Shown in pieces: positions 10,094-18,393 of a stretch of DNA of 64,000 bases. Origin of the DNA: Ruminococcaceae bacterium P7. Lineage in GTDB: Bacteria; Bacillota; Clostridia; Oscillospirales; Acutalibacteraceae. The stretch lies in assembly GCA_900100595.1 (NCBI GenBank), contig FMUA01000002.1, forward strand, positions 1 to 64,000, in the 5' to 3' direction. The translations under genes and the position numbers were made by a program. How positions within the stretch are numbered: the first letter of the stretch is position 1; each line of letters opens with the position of its first letter. Under the pieces are notes generated by a model that worked only from the letters and a program-made list of their open reading frames with translations, was not told where the DNA came from and did not search any database.

Positions 10094-12271
10094 ATGAGGC
10101 GACTGTTTGGTACTATCGGATTAACCTGTCTGACTGTACTGGCAGTCGCCTTTTATTTCAATTGGGCTTGGATTCTTTTTTCCGTCGCTGCCGTAATCAC
10201 GATCGGTGCGGGCATTTGGCTGAAGCTGAAAAGGAATCCGTACGCGTGGACGGTGCTGACAGCCGGATGCAGCGCGCTGTGCGCTGTAGGGTTTTTAATT
10301 CTGTATACGAATATTATTTTTCAGCCGGTTATTGATAATTATTCTAATAAAGAAATATGCTTTGAGGGCTATGTCCGCGATGAAATTCAGCTTGCGAATA
10401 AGATTATGCTGGTACCGATTCGGACCGAGACCGTTGACGGTGTGCCGCAGAAGCTGAATATCAACCTCACCCTCTATTCCGGCACGGAGGTTTCGGAGTT
10501 TGACAAAGTCCGCGGCAAGCTCACGCTCCAAAAAGAGAACCGTAAAAATGAAATCAGCCGCGGCTGCTGGTTCACCGCGTCACAAGACGCGGTCTTTGAG
10601 CTGGAACCGACGGGAGAAAAACACTTTACGCTCTATCAATACGCCGTCAGCGCGCGGAAATATATCAAAACGACACTCGTCAGTCTTTTGCCCCGAAAAA
10701 GCGCCGCTCTCTGCAAAGCGATATTGCTCGGAGACCATTACGCGCTGACGAAGGAAACGAAACACGATATCACACGCACGGGAACCTCTTTCCTGATTGT
10801 GGTATCGGGTATGCATCTTTCAGTCCTCTGCAGTTTCTCCGTCTTTATTCTCCGGAAGCTTCGGCTCAAAAAGCTACCGCTGTTCCTTGCTGCAGCGATT
10901 CTGATCATCTGCTTGACCGCGCTGACCGGCTTTTCCCGCTCGGTCATACGGGCGGGTGTCATGGCTTTGATTACATATGGCGGTATGCTCCTGCGTCGGA
11001 AAAGCGACAGCGTCAATTCACTCGGCATCGCCGCACTGGTTCTGACGATTCCCAATCCGTTTGCCGCAGGCGATATCAGCGTGATTATGTCGTTTACCGC
11101 CACACTCGGCATTGTGCTTTGGGCACATCCGATTCAGAGAAATCTCAACCGCCTTCTTCACATCTATCAAATCAGATGGCGCCGGATAAGATGGATCCCC
11201 CTTTTCTTCACCAATCTGACCGCGGTATCTGTTTCCGCTGCGCTGTGGATGATTCCGATCTCAACACTGTTTTTTCAAAGGATATCGCCGCTTGTCGTTG
11301 TGATTTCGATTCTGGTGGAACCAATCGTCTGCGTTATCCTGATATTGATCCTGCCCGCTGTTTTGCTTTACAGCATTCCCTTTCTCACGCTTCTCGCCAA
11401 GCCGATGAGCCTGATATTGAATGTTCTTTGTCGCTTGTTCCTGCATATTATTTCGTTCTTCGCAAAACTTCCGCTATCCTCTGTCAGCACGCACCATCTG
11501 TACTTTTACTGCTGGCTGGGCTTGTCCATCGTTTTGGTACTCATCGCCTACATCCTGCAACACAAAATACGATGCAACGGTTATTTCATCCTGATTTCCG
11601 CCGCAGCGTTGGGAATCGGTTTTTCCATTCACGTTCTCTTCGATGGTCAGACGACACAGCTGCTGATTCAACAGAGCTATGGCGGTGTTACAATTGCGCT
11701 CTGCGAACAGGATAGTCTGAACCTGCTTGCCTGCGGCGGTAACGGCAGCTTCAACAGCAGCCTGCTGGATACGCTCTACAACTACGGCGGCAGGATAGAT
11801 TCTCTGATTCTTCCGAACCGCGTCAACTACGCAGACTATTATCCGATGATAGACGAGTACTTTGCGATCGATAATGTCTATGTCAACGAAAAATACCGGG
11901 AGGAAATCGGAATCGCTGACGGTGAGGATATCCATAACAACAGCATGTTTACTCTCGAAATCAAGGACGACATCCGGCTGGAGGTAATCAATGCCGATCA
12001 TGTTGTTTATCAGTATCTCACGGCAGGCGAACATACGGTGCTGTTTATCGCACACGGCGGTGATATTGAAAACCTGCCCGAAGAATACCGGAAGGCAAAC
12101 ACGATCATCATGGATTATGTCTGCGACAATGCAGAGCTGCTGCAATGTGACGAGCTGTTCTACACGGGACAGCAGAATAAAAGATGGGAGAAAAACTATA
12201 GTTCTTTATTGGAAATATGCAATCAGCTCTCTCCCCTGAAAAACGAAACCCGTGTTTTGACACTAAAATAA
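10094..12271 (+). CDS. comEC: ComEC/Rec2-family DNA uptake channel
   Basis: Polytopic inner-membrane protein of 725 residues. Two N-terminal helices precede a DUF4131-like extracellular domain (about 60-190), followed by the Competence domain with the signature RTGTSFLIVVSGMHLS (about 226-241) and roughly ten membrane helices. The C-terminal 200 residues fall where ComEC proteins carry a metallo-beta-lactamase domain, but the expected HxHxDH is replaced by LPNRVNYADYY, so that domain looks catalytically dead. It lies 12 bases after rex and ends at a strong terminator. Its role in uptake is inferred from the channel domain. Confidence 0.88.
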   Translation: MRRLFGTIGLTCLTVLAVAFYFNWAWILFSVAAVITIGAGIWLKLKRNPYAWTVLTAGCSALCAVGFLILYTNIIFQPVIDNYSNKEICFEGYVRDEIQLANKIMLVPIRTETVDGVPQKLNINLTLYSGTEVSEFDKVRGKLTLQKENRKNEISRGCWFTASQDAVFELEPTGEKHFTLYQYAVSARKYIKTTLVSLLPRKSAALCKAILLGDHYALTKETKHDITRTGTSFLIVVSGMHLSVLCSFSVFILRKLRLKKLPLFLAAAILIICLTALTGFSRSVIRAGVMALITYGGMLLRRKSDSVNSLGIAALVLTIPNPFAAGDISVIMSFTATLGIVLWAHPIQRNLNRLLHIYQIRWRRIRWIPLFFTNLTAVSVSAALWMIPISTLFFQRISPLVVVISILVEPIVCVILILILPAVLLYSIPFLTLLAKPMSLILNVLCRLFLHIISFFAKLPLSSVSTHHLYFYCWLGLSIVLVLIAYILQHKIRCNGYFILISAAALGIGFSIHVLFDGQTTQLLIQQSYGGVTIALCEQDSLNLLACGGNGSFNSSLLDTLYNYGGRIDSLILPNRVNYADYYPMIDEYFAIDNVYVNEKYREEIGIADGEDIHNNSMFTLEIKDDIRLEVINADHVVYQYLTAGEHTVLFIAHGGDIENLPEEYRKANTIIMDYVCDNAELLQCDELFYTGQQNKRWEKNYSSLLEICNQLSPLKNETRVLTLK

Positions 12272-12302
12272 AAAGCACCTCCGCTCAAACGGAAGTGCTT
12301 TT
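12271..12302. terminator. Bidirectional terminator between comEC and SGNH gene
   Basis: Arms AAAAGCACCTCCG and CGGAAGTGCTTTT (one mismatch), 6-base loop, T-tract on each strand. It separates convergent comEC and the acylation operon. Confidence 0.85.
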
Positions 12303-12331
12303 CGACTGTCATACTAAATTCTAACAAAATT

Positions 12332-13495
12332 CTAAGAGGTTTTTTTTAAAGCGAACTCGTTGACCTTTTTGATCAAGTCGTTCGTTTCAATCATTTCCTT
12401 GCTCTTTTTGCCCTGCTTCATATAGTTGTCCACGTAATCATAATACTTGTGGTAGAATTCCACCGCCTCGTCCCACTGCGCCTTATGCTTTTCGTCCAGC
12501 TCAGTCGGCTTGATATCAAAACGCTCGGTCAGCATTTCGGATACGTAATCGGTGAATTTCTCCGCGCCGTAAATATTGAAGTGGTCGTAATTGTAGTAAT
12601 ACTGCTCGGGATCGAGCGCCATCATATTAAAATCGCGCTCATAGTTGATATAGGTATAACCGTACTCGTCAATGATATCCTTGACCTTGTTGCCGCGCGT
12701 GAAGCGCTTATAGGTCTCCTGCTTGATAACATGCGGCGCACGGATAAAGAGCAGATTGGAAATATTGTTGTCCTTGCAGTGCTGCAGGAAGGTACGCAGC
12801 GCTTCCTCGTAACGAGGCTCCAGATTATTCTTGGTATCATCGGTCGGAGCGGTGCTGTTGAAAATCTTCTCCTTAACCTTGAGGTGTGCGGCAGTCGTCT
12901 TGAAGCCTTTCAGAAGCGTATAACCGCGCGCGTCCTGCGAAAAGCGCGTTTTGAGCATTTCCCAAGGCTCGGGGTAGTCGTTCCAGACGCTGTGATACTT
13001 GAAAATCGGGAACAGGAACTCGCGTCTGCCCAGCTTACGGACAGCGGGCGTGTTCTGGATGTACTGCCACTTGTTCCAGTTCAGCGGTACATTGTCGATA
13101 TAGTTGCGGATGCTCGACTCCTTTTCCTCATTGTCCGTCGCGTAGAGGAAAGCGTTGATTTCAATGACGATCAGCTCGGGATGCTGGGTACGCTCAATCT
13201 CCTCGATTTGCGTGATCATCGCGCCTGCCGTACTTGACGCGGTCGCGTAAGGATAGCAGGTAAATCCGTACTTTTCATAGGTACGCGCGGGAATGATACC
13301 CGAGTACATCTCGCTCGAGCCAATCAACGCTACATCGATGGTTTCGCTGTCCTCGATGTAATAGCCGTCCATTCTCAGGCGGTTCGCGTCATAATGACAG
13401 AGGACATACTCCTGCAGAAAGCCGATGACAAGCGCCGACAAGAGCGCAAAAGCCGCTATCTTGATTGTTCGTGTTATGTATAATTTCGCTTTCAT
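12332..13495 (-). CDS. Membrane-anchored SGNH-fold protein (DltD/AlgX-like)
   Basis: Last gene of the five-gene operon; 387 residues. A single N-terminal membrane anchor (about 12-30) is followed by an extracellular SGNH-like domain: block I LIGSSEMYSG (Ser60/61) and the catalytic Asp-His region YDHFNIYGA (about 303-311). Pairing of such a protein with an MBOAT channel is the arrangement of DltB/DltD and AlgI/AlgJ/AlgX, where the SGNH protein handles the acyl group on the outer face. The start at 13493-13495 sits 8 bases after AAAGGA, 12 bases past the MBOAT stop. Acceptor unknown. Confidence 0.8.
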   Translation of the reverse strand: MKAKLYITRTIKIAAFALLSALVIGFLQEYVLCHYDANRLRMDGYYIEDSETIDVALIGSSEMYSGIIPARTYEKYGFTCYPYATASSTAGAMITQIEEIERTQHPELIVIEINAFLYATDNEEKESSIRNYIDNVPLNWNKWQYIQNTPAVRKLGRREFLFPIFKYHSVWNDYPEPWEMLKTRFSQDARGYTLLKGFKTTAAHLKVKEKIFNSTAPTDDTKNNLEPRYEEALRTFLQHCKDNNISNLLFIRAPHVIKQETYKRFTRGNKVKDIIDEYGYTYINYERDFNMMALDPEQYYYNYDHFNIYGAEKFTDYVSEMLTERFDIKPTELDEKHKAQWDEAVEFYHKYYDYVDNYMKQGKKSKEMIETNDLIKKVNEFALKKTS

Positions 13496-13507
13496 AATCA
13501 CATTCCT

Positions 13508-15130
13508 TTAGAATTGTGCGTAAACAAAGGCTGCCGCGTCGTAGCCCGAACCGTAAATGCCGAATACCACAATAGAAATCAGCAGTACGAACAGCGCCGC
13601 AAAACGGAGGACAAATGGTCTCTTGTCAAGCTTCTCGCGGATGGTGAGTCCGTCCTTGGTGTTCTCCTGAATCAGACTGGCGATCAGAATAACCACCGCA
13701 CCGAGCAGTATGACAAGATAGTCCTTTTTGCCCAGTCCCAGATCACTGATCTGGGTGTAGCCCTTGCTGAAGCTCTGGTTTGTGAAGAAGAGCCAGAAGG
13801 TGCGCATCGCCTGCTTGAACGAGGGCGCGACGTCAAAGACATAGCCCACGAGGACGATCAGGAAGGTGCGGAACATCTGGAACAGCATAAAGGGAACATT
13901 GCCCTTTTTGATGTGGAGCTTCTCCTTGATGATATCAAAGACAGGCTCGAGCAGAATGCTGACCATGATGATCACGCCGTTCCACGCACCGAAAGCGACA
14001 AACTTCCAGCTGTCGCCGTGCCAGATGCCGACAACGAGGAATACGATCAGCGAAGCGACGCTGGTGGGCAGTACCTTGGCGATATGCGCGCCCGCAGCGG
14101 TCTTGCCGAAGCGGGTGTTTTTCATCTTTTTGCTGGCTGTGATAAAGGCGTTGGACATCGCAACGGGATAGAAAATGTACTCCTTCATCCACGCGCCCAG
14201 CGAAATGTGCCAGCGGCGCCAGTACTCGTTGATATCCTTCGAGAAGTACGGACGCTTGAAGTTGTCGATCATGTTGATGCCAAATATCTGCGCAACGCCG
14301 CGGGAAATATCAATACCGCCCGAGAAGTCGGCGTACAGCTGCAGGGCATACAGCAGAATCGTAAAGGTCAGAGTGGTGCCGTTATATTTATTATAGCTGC
14401 CTGTAACGGCGGTAATCGCAATGGCGGCTCTGTCCGCGATCACGAGCTTCTTGAAAAAACCCCACATGATCAGCTCGCAGCCGTATTTGAAGCGGGTGAA
14501 GTCAAAATCATGACCTTCATAGAGCTGCTTCGCAAGCTGGTCGTACATGCTGATCGGTCCCTGGATCACCTGAGGGAAGAAGGAAACAAACAGAAGAAGC
14601 TTGAGCGGATTCTTCTGTGCCTGCACCTTCTCGCGGTATACGTCCACGATGTAACCCATCGACTGGAAGGTGTAGAATGAGATGCCGAGCGGCATCAGAA
14701 GCTTTAAGGTCGGCATGGACAGCTGCCAGCCGAAGTTCGCGAAGAGGTCGTTGGCGCCTCCCGCAAAAGAATTGTAATATTTCAGAAACGCGAGAATGCC
14801 GAAGTTCGCAACCAGTGCGAGAGACATGACGAGGCGCTTCTGAATTTTCACTTTGTTTTTGTAGTTCTTTTTGTCGTCTCTGCTCCATTCCGCCTTGTTC
14901 TTCTTGAGAACCTGCTTGGAGTTCTGCGATAGCTTATCAACCCAGAGCGCAATCAGATAGGTACTTGCGGCGGTAAACAGTATGTAGAACGCGAATTTTA
15001 AACCCGAAATGATGTAAAATACAACGCTCGCCGCGAGAAGCACGGTCCAGCGGGCTTTCTTCGGAATCAGAAAGTAGACCAGAACGGTGCCCAGTACAAA
15101 CAAAATAAAATTGATGGTACTGTAACTCAA
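13508..15130 (-). CDS. MBOAT-family acyltransferase (DltB/AlgI-like)
   Basis: Polytopic membrane O-acyltransferase of 540 residues with about a dozen helices. MBOAT hallmarks are RRWHISLGAWMKEYIFYP and GIWHGDSWKFVAFGAWNG, containing the conserved core histidine. In the Dlt and alginate systems this protein passes an activated acyl group across the membrane to a surface polymer. The start appears to be TTG at 15128-15130, preceded by AGGAG at suitable distance; no in-frame ATG has a ribosome site. A 97-base gap with a hairpin separates it from the decarboxylase gene, the only large gap in the operon. Confidence 0.9.
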   Translation of the reverse strand: MSYSTINFILFVLGTVLVYFLIPKKARWTVLLAASVVFYIISGLKFAFYILFTAASTYLIALWVDKLSQNSKQVLKKNKAEWSRDDKKNYKNKVKIQKRLVMSLALVANFGILAFLKYYNSFAGGANDLFANFGWQLSMPTLKLLMPLGISFYTFQSMGYIVDVYREKVQAQKNPLKLLLFVSFFPQVIQGPISMYDQLAKQLYEGHDFDFTRFKYGCELIMWGFFKKLVIADRAAIAITAVTGSYNKYNGTTLTFTILLYALQLYADFSGGIDISRGVAQIFGINMIDNFKRPYFSKDINEYWRRWHISLGAWMKEYIFYPVAMSNAFITASKKMKNTRFGKTAAGAHIAKVLPTSVASLIVFLVVGIWHGDSWKFVAFGAWNGVIIMVSILLEPVFDIIKEKLHIKKGNVPFMLFQMFRTFLIVLVGYVFDVAPSFKQAMRTFWLFFTNQSFSKGYTQISDLGLGKKDYLVILLGAVVILIASLIQENTKDGLTIREKLDKRPFVLRFAALFVLLISIVVFGIYGSGYDAAAFVYAQF

Positions 15131-15181
15131 AATAACATCTCCTATGTCGCGGTGTTTGTGAAGTGTATATACAAAACGCAA

Positions 15182-15211
15182 GCCTGAGACCGCCTTGCGG
15201 CAGCCTCAAGC
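15182..15211 (-). other. Intercistronic RNA stem-loop with GCAA tetraloop
   Basis: On the minus-strand transcript arms 15199-15211 and 15182-15194 pair over 13 bp, with three G-U wobbles, closed by GCAA, a GNRA tetraloop. On the plus strand those three positions would be A-C mismatches, so the structure suits only the operon mRNA. Only TTTT follows closely, so full termination looks unlikely; an mRNA processing or stability element, or partial attenuation, is more likely. Confidence 0.65.
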
Positions 15212-15227
15212 AGCGTAGAAAAAGCTT

Positions 15228-16412
15228 TTAGGGGGTGTTAAATACGTCTGAATAAAGTCTCTCGCGCAGTACCGTGAGACCGTCCTTTTCAGAGTAAACT
15301 GAAATTACGGGCATTTCGCGGCTGAGGAAAATTGCCATGCCCTCCATTGCGGAATACGCGCCTGTGCGGGTGAACACCAAGGTGTCGCCGATTTCAAGAC
15401 CGTCAAATTCCGCGGCTCTCGCCAAAATATCGTTGGTTGTACAGAGACTGCCGCAGAGCGTCCACGGCGCTTTGCTCTCCCGGGGAGCCTCCTCCTCCTT
15501 GAAGTGGAGGATCACGGGAATCTGCATTCCCTGAAGCTGTCCGTCGTATTTGAGCTGGTTGAGACCGCCGTCTACGATCGCGTAGTTCACGCCGTAGCAG
15601 GTCTTGACGTCTACAACCTTGGTGAAGTAGTAGCCGCAGGGCGCTGCGAAGAATCTTCCCATTTCCACGGTAAGCTCGGCGATCTCGCCAAGCTCGCGGA
15701 TTGCGGGAGCGATATCCGCAAGACGAGCCGCTTCCAGCTCGTCCGCGTTTTCGTCAAAGTAATCGACCGCAAGTCCCGTGCCGTACTCAAGACGCTGTAC
15801 CGTGAAATCAAGCTCGTCCTTGATTTTGGCTACCAGCTCTCTGAGGTAGTCCAGCTCTCTGAGGATGGGCTTCGCCTTGCGCTTCTGGGTGCCTGTAAAG
15901 TAGTGGATACCGACAATTTCCACGCCCTCATATTCGGCGCGGCTGCGGATGAGGTCGAGCACATCGCCCTCCTCCATGCCAAACTGGCTGCCGCCCTTGA
16001 CGTCGGTCACACGGAGCAATACGGGAAATACCTTTCCTCTCTTGAGCGCCGCTTCGTTGATCAGCTGCAAATGCAGAAAGCTCTCGGCGGTAAAGGTGCC
16101 GACGTTGTCGTCCGCGGCACGCTCGACGTCCGCCTTTGTCTTGTTGACGCCGGAGAAGATGATCTTGCTCACGTCAACGCCTGTCTTTTCGCAGATGGTC
16201 AGCTCGCCGGGGCTGCAAACCTCGATCTTGTCGATGGTTTCGGGCAGTCTGCCGAGCAGGAACGCGTTCGCCTTGATGGAGAAGCAGAGTCCGACGTTGT
16301 CGCCGAACTGCTCGCGCACCAGCGCCGCGCGCTTGTTGAAAGCGTCGAGGTCATAGACGTAGGACGGCGTTCCGAGCTGAGAAAGGATTTCTCTGAGTTT
16401 TTCGTTCGTCAT
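15228..16412 (-). CDS. PLP-dependent decarboxylase, LysA/BtrK-like (probable aminoacyl-ACP decarboxylase)
   Basis: Fold-type III PLP enzyme of 394 residues. The PLP lysine is Lys47 in FSIKANAF. The motif at 170-176 is HYFTGTQ, close to the HVYTGTQ I recall in BtrK, the butirosin glutamyl-ACP decarboxylase, whereas diaminopimelate decarboxylases usually have HIGSQ. Further marks are EMGRFF (250-255), VDGG (280-283), CTTND (324-328, matching LysA CESGD) and GAY (351-353). The gene begins 2 bases after the ACP gene, strongly suggesting an ACP-bound substrate. It probably does not serve lysine synthesis. The substrate is unknown; glutamyl-ACP to 4-aminobutyryl-ACP is one hypothesis, free amino acid decarboxylation another. 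Confidence 0.85.
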   Translation of the reverse strand: MTNEKLREILSQLGTPSYVYDLDAFNKRAALVREQFGDNVGLCFSIKANAFLLGRLPETIDKIEVCSPGELTICEKTGVDVSKIIFSGVNKTKADVERAADDNVGTFTAESFLHLQLINEAALKRGKVFPVLLRVTDVKGGSQFGMEEGDVLDLIRSRAEYEGVEIVGIHYFTGTQKRKAKPILRELDYLRELVAKIKDELDFTVQRLEYGTGLAVDYFDENADELEAARLADIAPAIRELGEIAELTVEMGRFFAAPCGYYFTKVVDVKTCYGVNYAIVDGGLNQLKYDGQLQGMQIPVILHFKEEEAPRESKAPWTLCGSLCTTNDILARAAEFDGLEIGDTLVFTRTGAYSAMEGMAIFLSREMPVISVYSEKDGLTVLRERLYSDVFNTP

Positions 16413-16414
16413 GA

Positions 16415-16645
16415 TTATTCGTCCTGAAGCTGCTCAATGAGAGCCAGCATCGCCTTCGCGGAGTTGAAGTTGTCGGGAACGAGGTTGTTGGGCTTGATTT
16501 CGATATCAAACGCGTCGTTCAGCTCGCCGACAAGCGCCACGATGTCAAAAGAATCAAGAATACCGTCTGTAATCAGGGCAGTCTCGCTCGCAAAGTCAAC
16601 GTCGGGTCTGAGTTCTTCCAGGATTTCCATTAATTCGTCCATCAT
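16415..16645 (-). CDS. Acyl carrier protein (DltC-like)
   Basis: Acidic 76-residue carrier protein. The phosphopantetheine attachment serine is Ser32 in GILDSFDIVAL, matching the LDSF pattern of DltC and NRPS-type carriers more than the DSL of fatty-acid ACP. It sits between the adenylating ligase (22 bases upstream) and the decarboxylase (2 bases downstream), so it should carry the activated group for both. The first of two adjacent ATGs is chosen because GGAG lies 8 bases before it. Confidence 0.92.
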   Translation of the reverse strand: MMDELMEILEELRPDVDFASETALITDGILDSFDIVALVGELNDAFDIEIKPNNLVPDNFNSAKAMLALIEQLQDE

Positions 16646-16667
16646 AGTAATTTCTCCATTCTAAAAA

Positions 16668-18173
16668 TTATTTGAAATAGGTTTTTAATGTCTGCATATC
16701 AATCTTGCCGTTGGGCAGTGTCGGGAGTTTATCGAGATTGACAAGCTTTCTCGGCACCATGAATGCAGGCAGGTTTTTGCGGAAATAAAGCACGATGTCC
16801 TTGGAGGTCGCGTCACCCGTATAGAACAGGTAGAGGTGCTCCTTGGGCTTGTTATACAGAGAACAGCAGTCCTTCACACCCTCGACCTTGTGGGCAGCTT
16901 CTTCGATTTCACCAAGCTCGATGCGGTGTCCGAGGTGCTTGATCTGTCTGTCCTTTCTGCCGTGGAACAGCAGGTTGCCGTCCTCTCCCCAGCTGCCCAG
17001 GTCGCCAGTCTTGTAGATCAGCTCGCGGTAGTTGGGATTGAGGGGATTCTGCAGGAAGGATTTCTCGGTGTATTCGGCGTTGCCGTAGTAGCCGAGTGCG
17101 AGTATCGGTCCGCTGACGCAGATCTCGCCCTGCTCGCCGTAGGGAACCTCCTCGTTTTCCTCGCTGAGAATCGTGATTTTATAGTTGTCGTACGGCTTGC
17201 CGATGGGAAGCACCGTGTCGTCCTCCACCTTGTCGGTGACGACGTAGTAGGTGCAGGAGGCTGTCGCCTCAGTCGGTCCGTACTGGTTGACATAGAGTAC
17301 GTCGGGCAGATTTTCCTGCCAGATTTTGAGATACTTGCAGGGCATGACCGAACCGGAGAAGCAGAGCTTCTTTAGATATTCGGGCTTAATCACGTCAAAC
17401 GCACCCAGCTTTGCAGGCAGAGTGACACCCGCGACGCTCCAGCACAGCGCGGTGATCTTCTCTCTGTTGAGCGTTTCAAACAGCGCGGTGGGAACCGCGA
17501 ACTCATTCTTGGGAATGATGTAGGTGGAAGCGCCCTTGCTGATGGGGAAATAGATATCCCTGACAGCGGCGATATAATCGAGCGGCGACTGGTTGCCCAT
17601 GACGTCGGCGTCGTTGATATCGAGCACCTTGCTGACGGAGTCGATGTAAGTCATCAGGCTCAGGTGTGAGGTGATAACGCCCTTGGGCACGCCTGTGGAG
17701 CCTGAGGTGAAGATAACATAAAGCGGAGAGGTAATGACAAGCGTCTTTTCTCTCTCGGCAAGCACCGCTTCATCAACGGGTGTGTCGAGAATATCCTCCA
17801 TCACGAAAATCTCGCCGTCATAATTGAGGCTCTGCGCGATTTCGAGATGCGCCTTGTCAACAACCATGATCTTCGCCTTGATAACGCCGATGATCTGGTT
17901 GAGTCGGGTAACGGGCATATCGCCGTCCATGGGCGCGTAGAAGCAACCCGCGCGTACCGCTCCGAGGAAGCAGGCAGGCGTTTTGATATGTCTGCCCGAC
18001 ATGACGACCACGGGATCGCCCGCGTTCGTCTTGCCCGCGAGGAAGGTGCCGATCGCTTTTGTCAATTCGTTGAACTGACCAAAGGTCAACGCGTTCTCGT
18101 GATCCTTGAACATGATTTTATCATGGTATTTTTCCGCTGCAGCGTTAAGCCTGCAAAGAACCGAAGTTTCCAT
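16668..18173 (-). CDS. AMP-forming amino acid/acyl--carrier protein ligase (DltA-like)
   Basis: Adenylate-forming enzyme of 501 residues, first gene of the operon. Core motifs: FTSGSTGVPKG (155-165), YGPTEA (298-303), YKTGDLG (387-393), GRKDRQIKHLGHRIELGEIE (405-424) and the C-terminal lysine in LPNGKID (Lys490). Asp199 in LDY corresponds to the residue that binds the alpha-amino group in amino-acid-activating enzymes. The region LCFSGSVMP (270-278) aligns with the FCGEVLP segment of DltA, whose Cys helps select D-alanine; here Ser replaces it. It therefore probably loads an amino acid other than D-alanine onto the adjacent carrier protein, but specificity cannot be read with certainty. Confidence 0.87.
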   Translation of the reverse strand: METSVLCRLNAAAEKYHDKIMFKDHENALTFGQFNELTKAIGTFLAGKTNAGDPVVVMSGRHIKTPACFLGAVRAGCFYAPMDGDMPVTRLNQIIGVIKAKIMVVDKAHLEIAQSLNYDGEIFVMEDILDTPVDEAVLAEREKTLVITSPLYVIFTSGSTGVPKGVITSHLSLMTYIDSVSKVLDINDADVMGNQSPLDYIAAVRDIYFPISKGASTYIIPKNEFAVPTALFETLNREKITALCWSVAGVTLPAKLGAFDVIKPEYLKKLCFSGSVMPCKYLKIWQENLPDVLYVNQYGPTEATASCTYYVVTDKVEDDTVLPIGKPYDNYKITILSEENEEVPYGEQGEICVSGPILALGYYGNAEYTEKSFLQNPLNPNYRELIYKTGDLGSWGEDGNLLFHGRKDRQIKHLGHRIELGEIEEAAHKVEGVKDCCSLYNKPKEHLYLFYTGDATSKDIVLYFRKNLPAFMVPRKLVNLDKLPTLPNGKIDMQTLKTYFK

Positions 18174-18232
18174 ATTTTTTCCTTTTCAACAACAGATAAT
18201 TTGCTTGGTTTTGATGGTCTTTTACTCTATAA

Positions 18233-18261
18233 ATTATAGTTGGAACGCCGCATAATGTCAA
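18233..18261 (-). promoter_or_regulatory. Consensus sigma-A promoter of acylation operon
   Basis: Minus-strand TTGACA (18256-18261), exactly 17 bases, TATAAT (18233-18238), about 60 bases before the ligase start. Both hexamers are perfect, so basal expression should be strong unless repressed. The rest of the 220-base gap (18174-18393) is AT-rich and shows no gene. Confidence 0.88.
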
Positions 18262-18393
18262 GTGTTTACGGGAATTTTAAGAAGTTTTGACAATTTATGC
18301 AACGGCATTTCCGCGCCTATTTTGTTTTTGTTATTATTACCAAAAACTATGTGAAATATTTGTGAAGTATCACCATTCGATTATGCCGTTCCA

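Noticed and set aside
15228..16412. Diaminopimelate decarboxylase lysA
   Set aside because: Motifs and the adjacent ACP gene point to an acyl-ACP-type decarboxylase; not proven but lysA would be misleading.
12332..18173. Simple label as a D-alanine dlt operon
   Set aside because: A PLP decarboxylase is embedded in it, the ligase lacks the D-alanine Cys, and the SGNH and MBOAT proteins are only distantly DltD/DltB-like.
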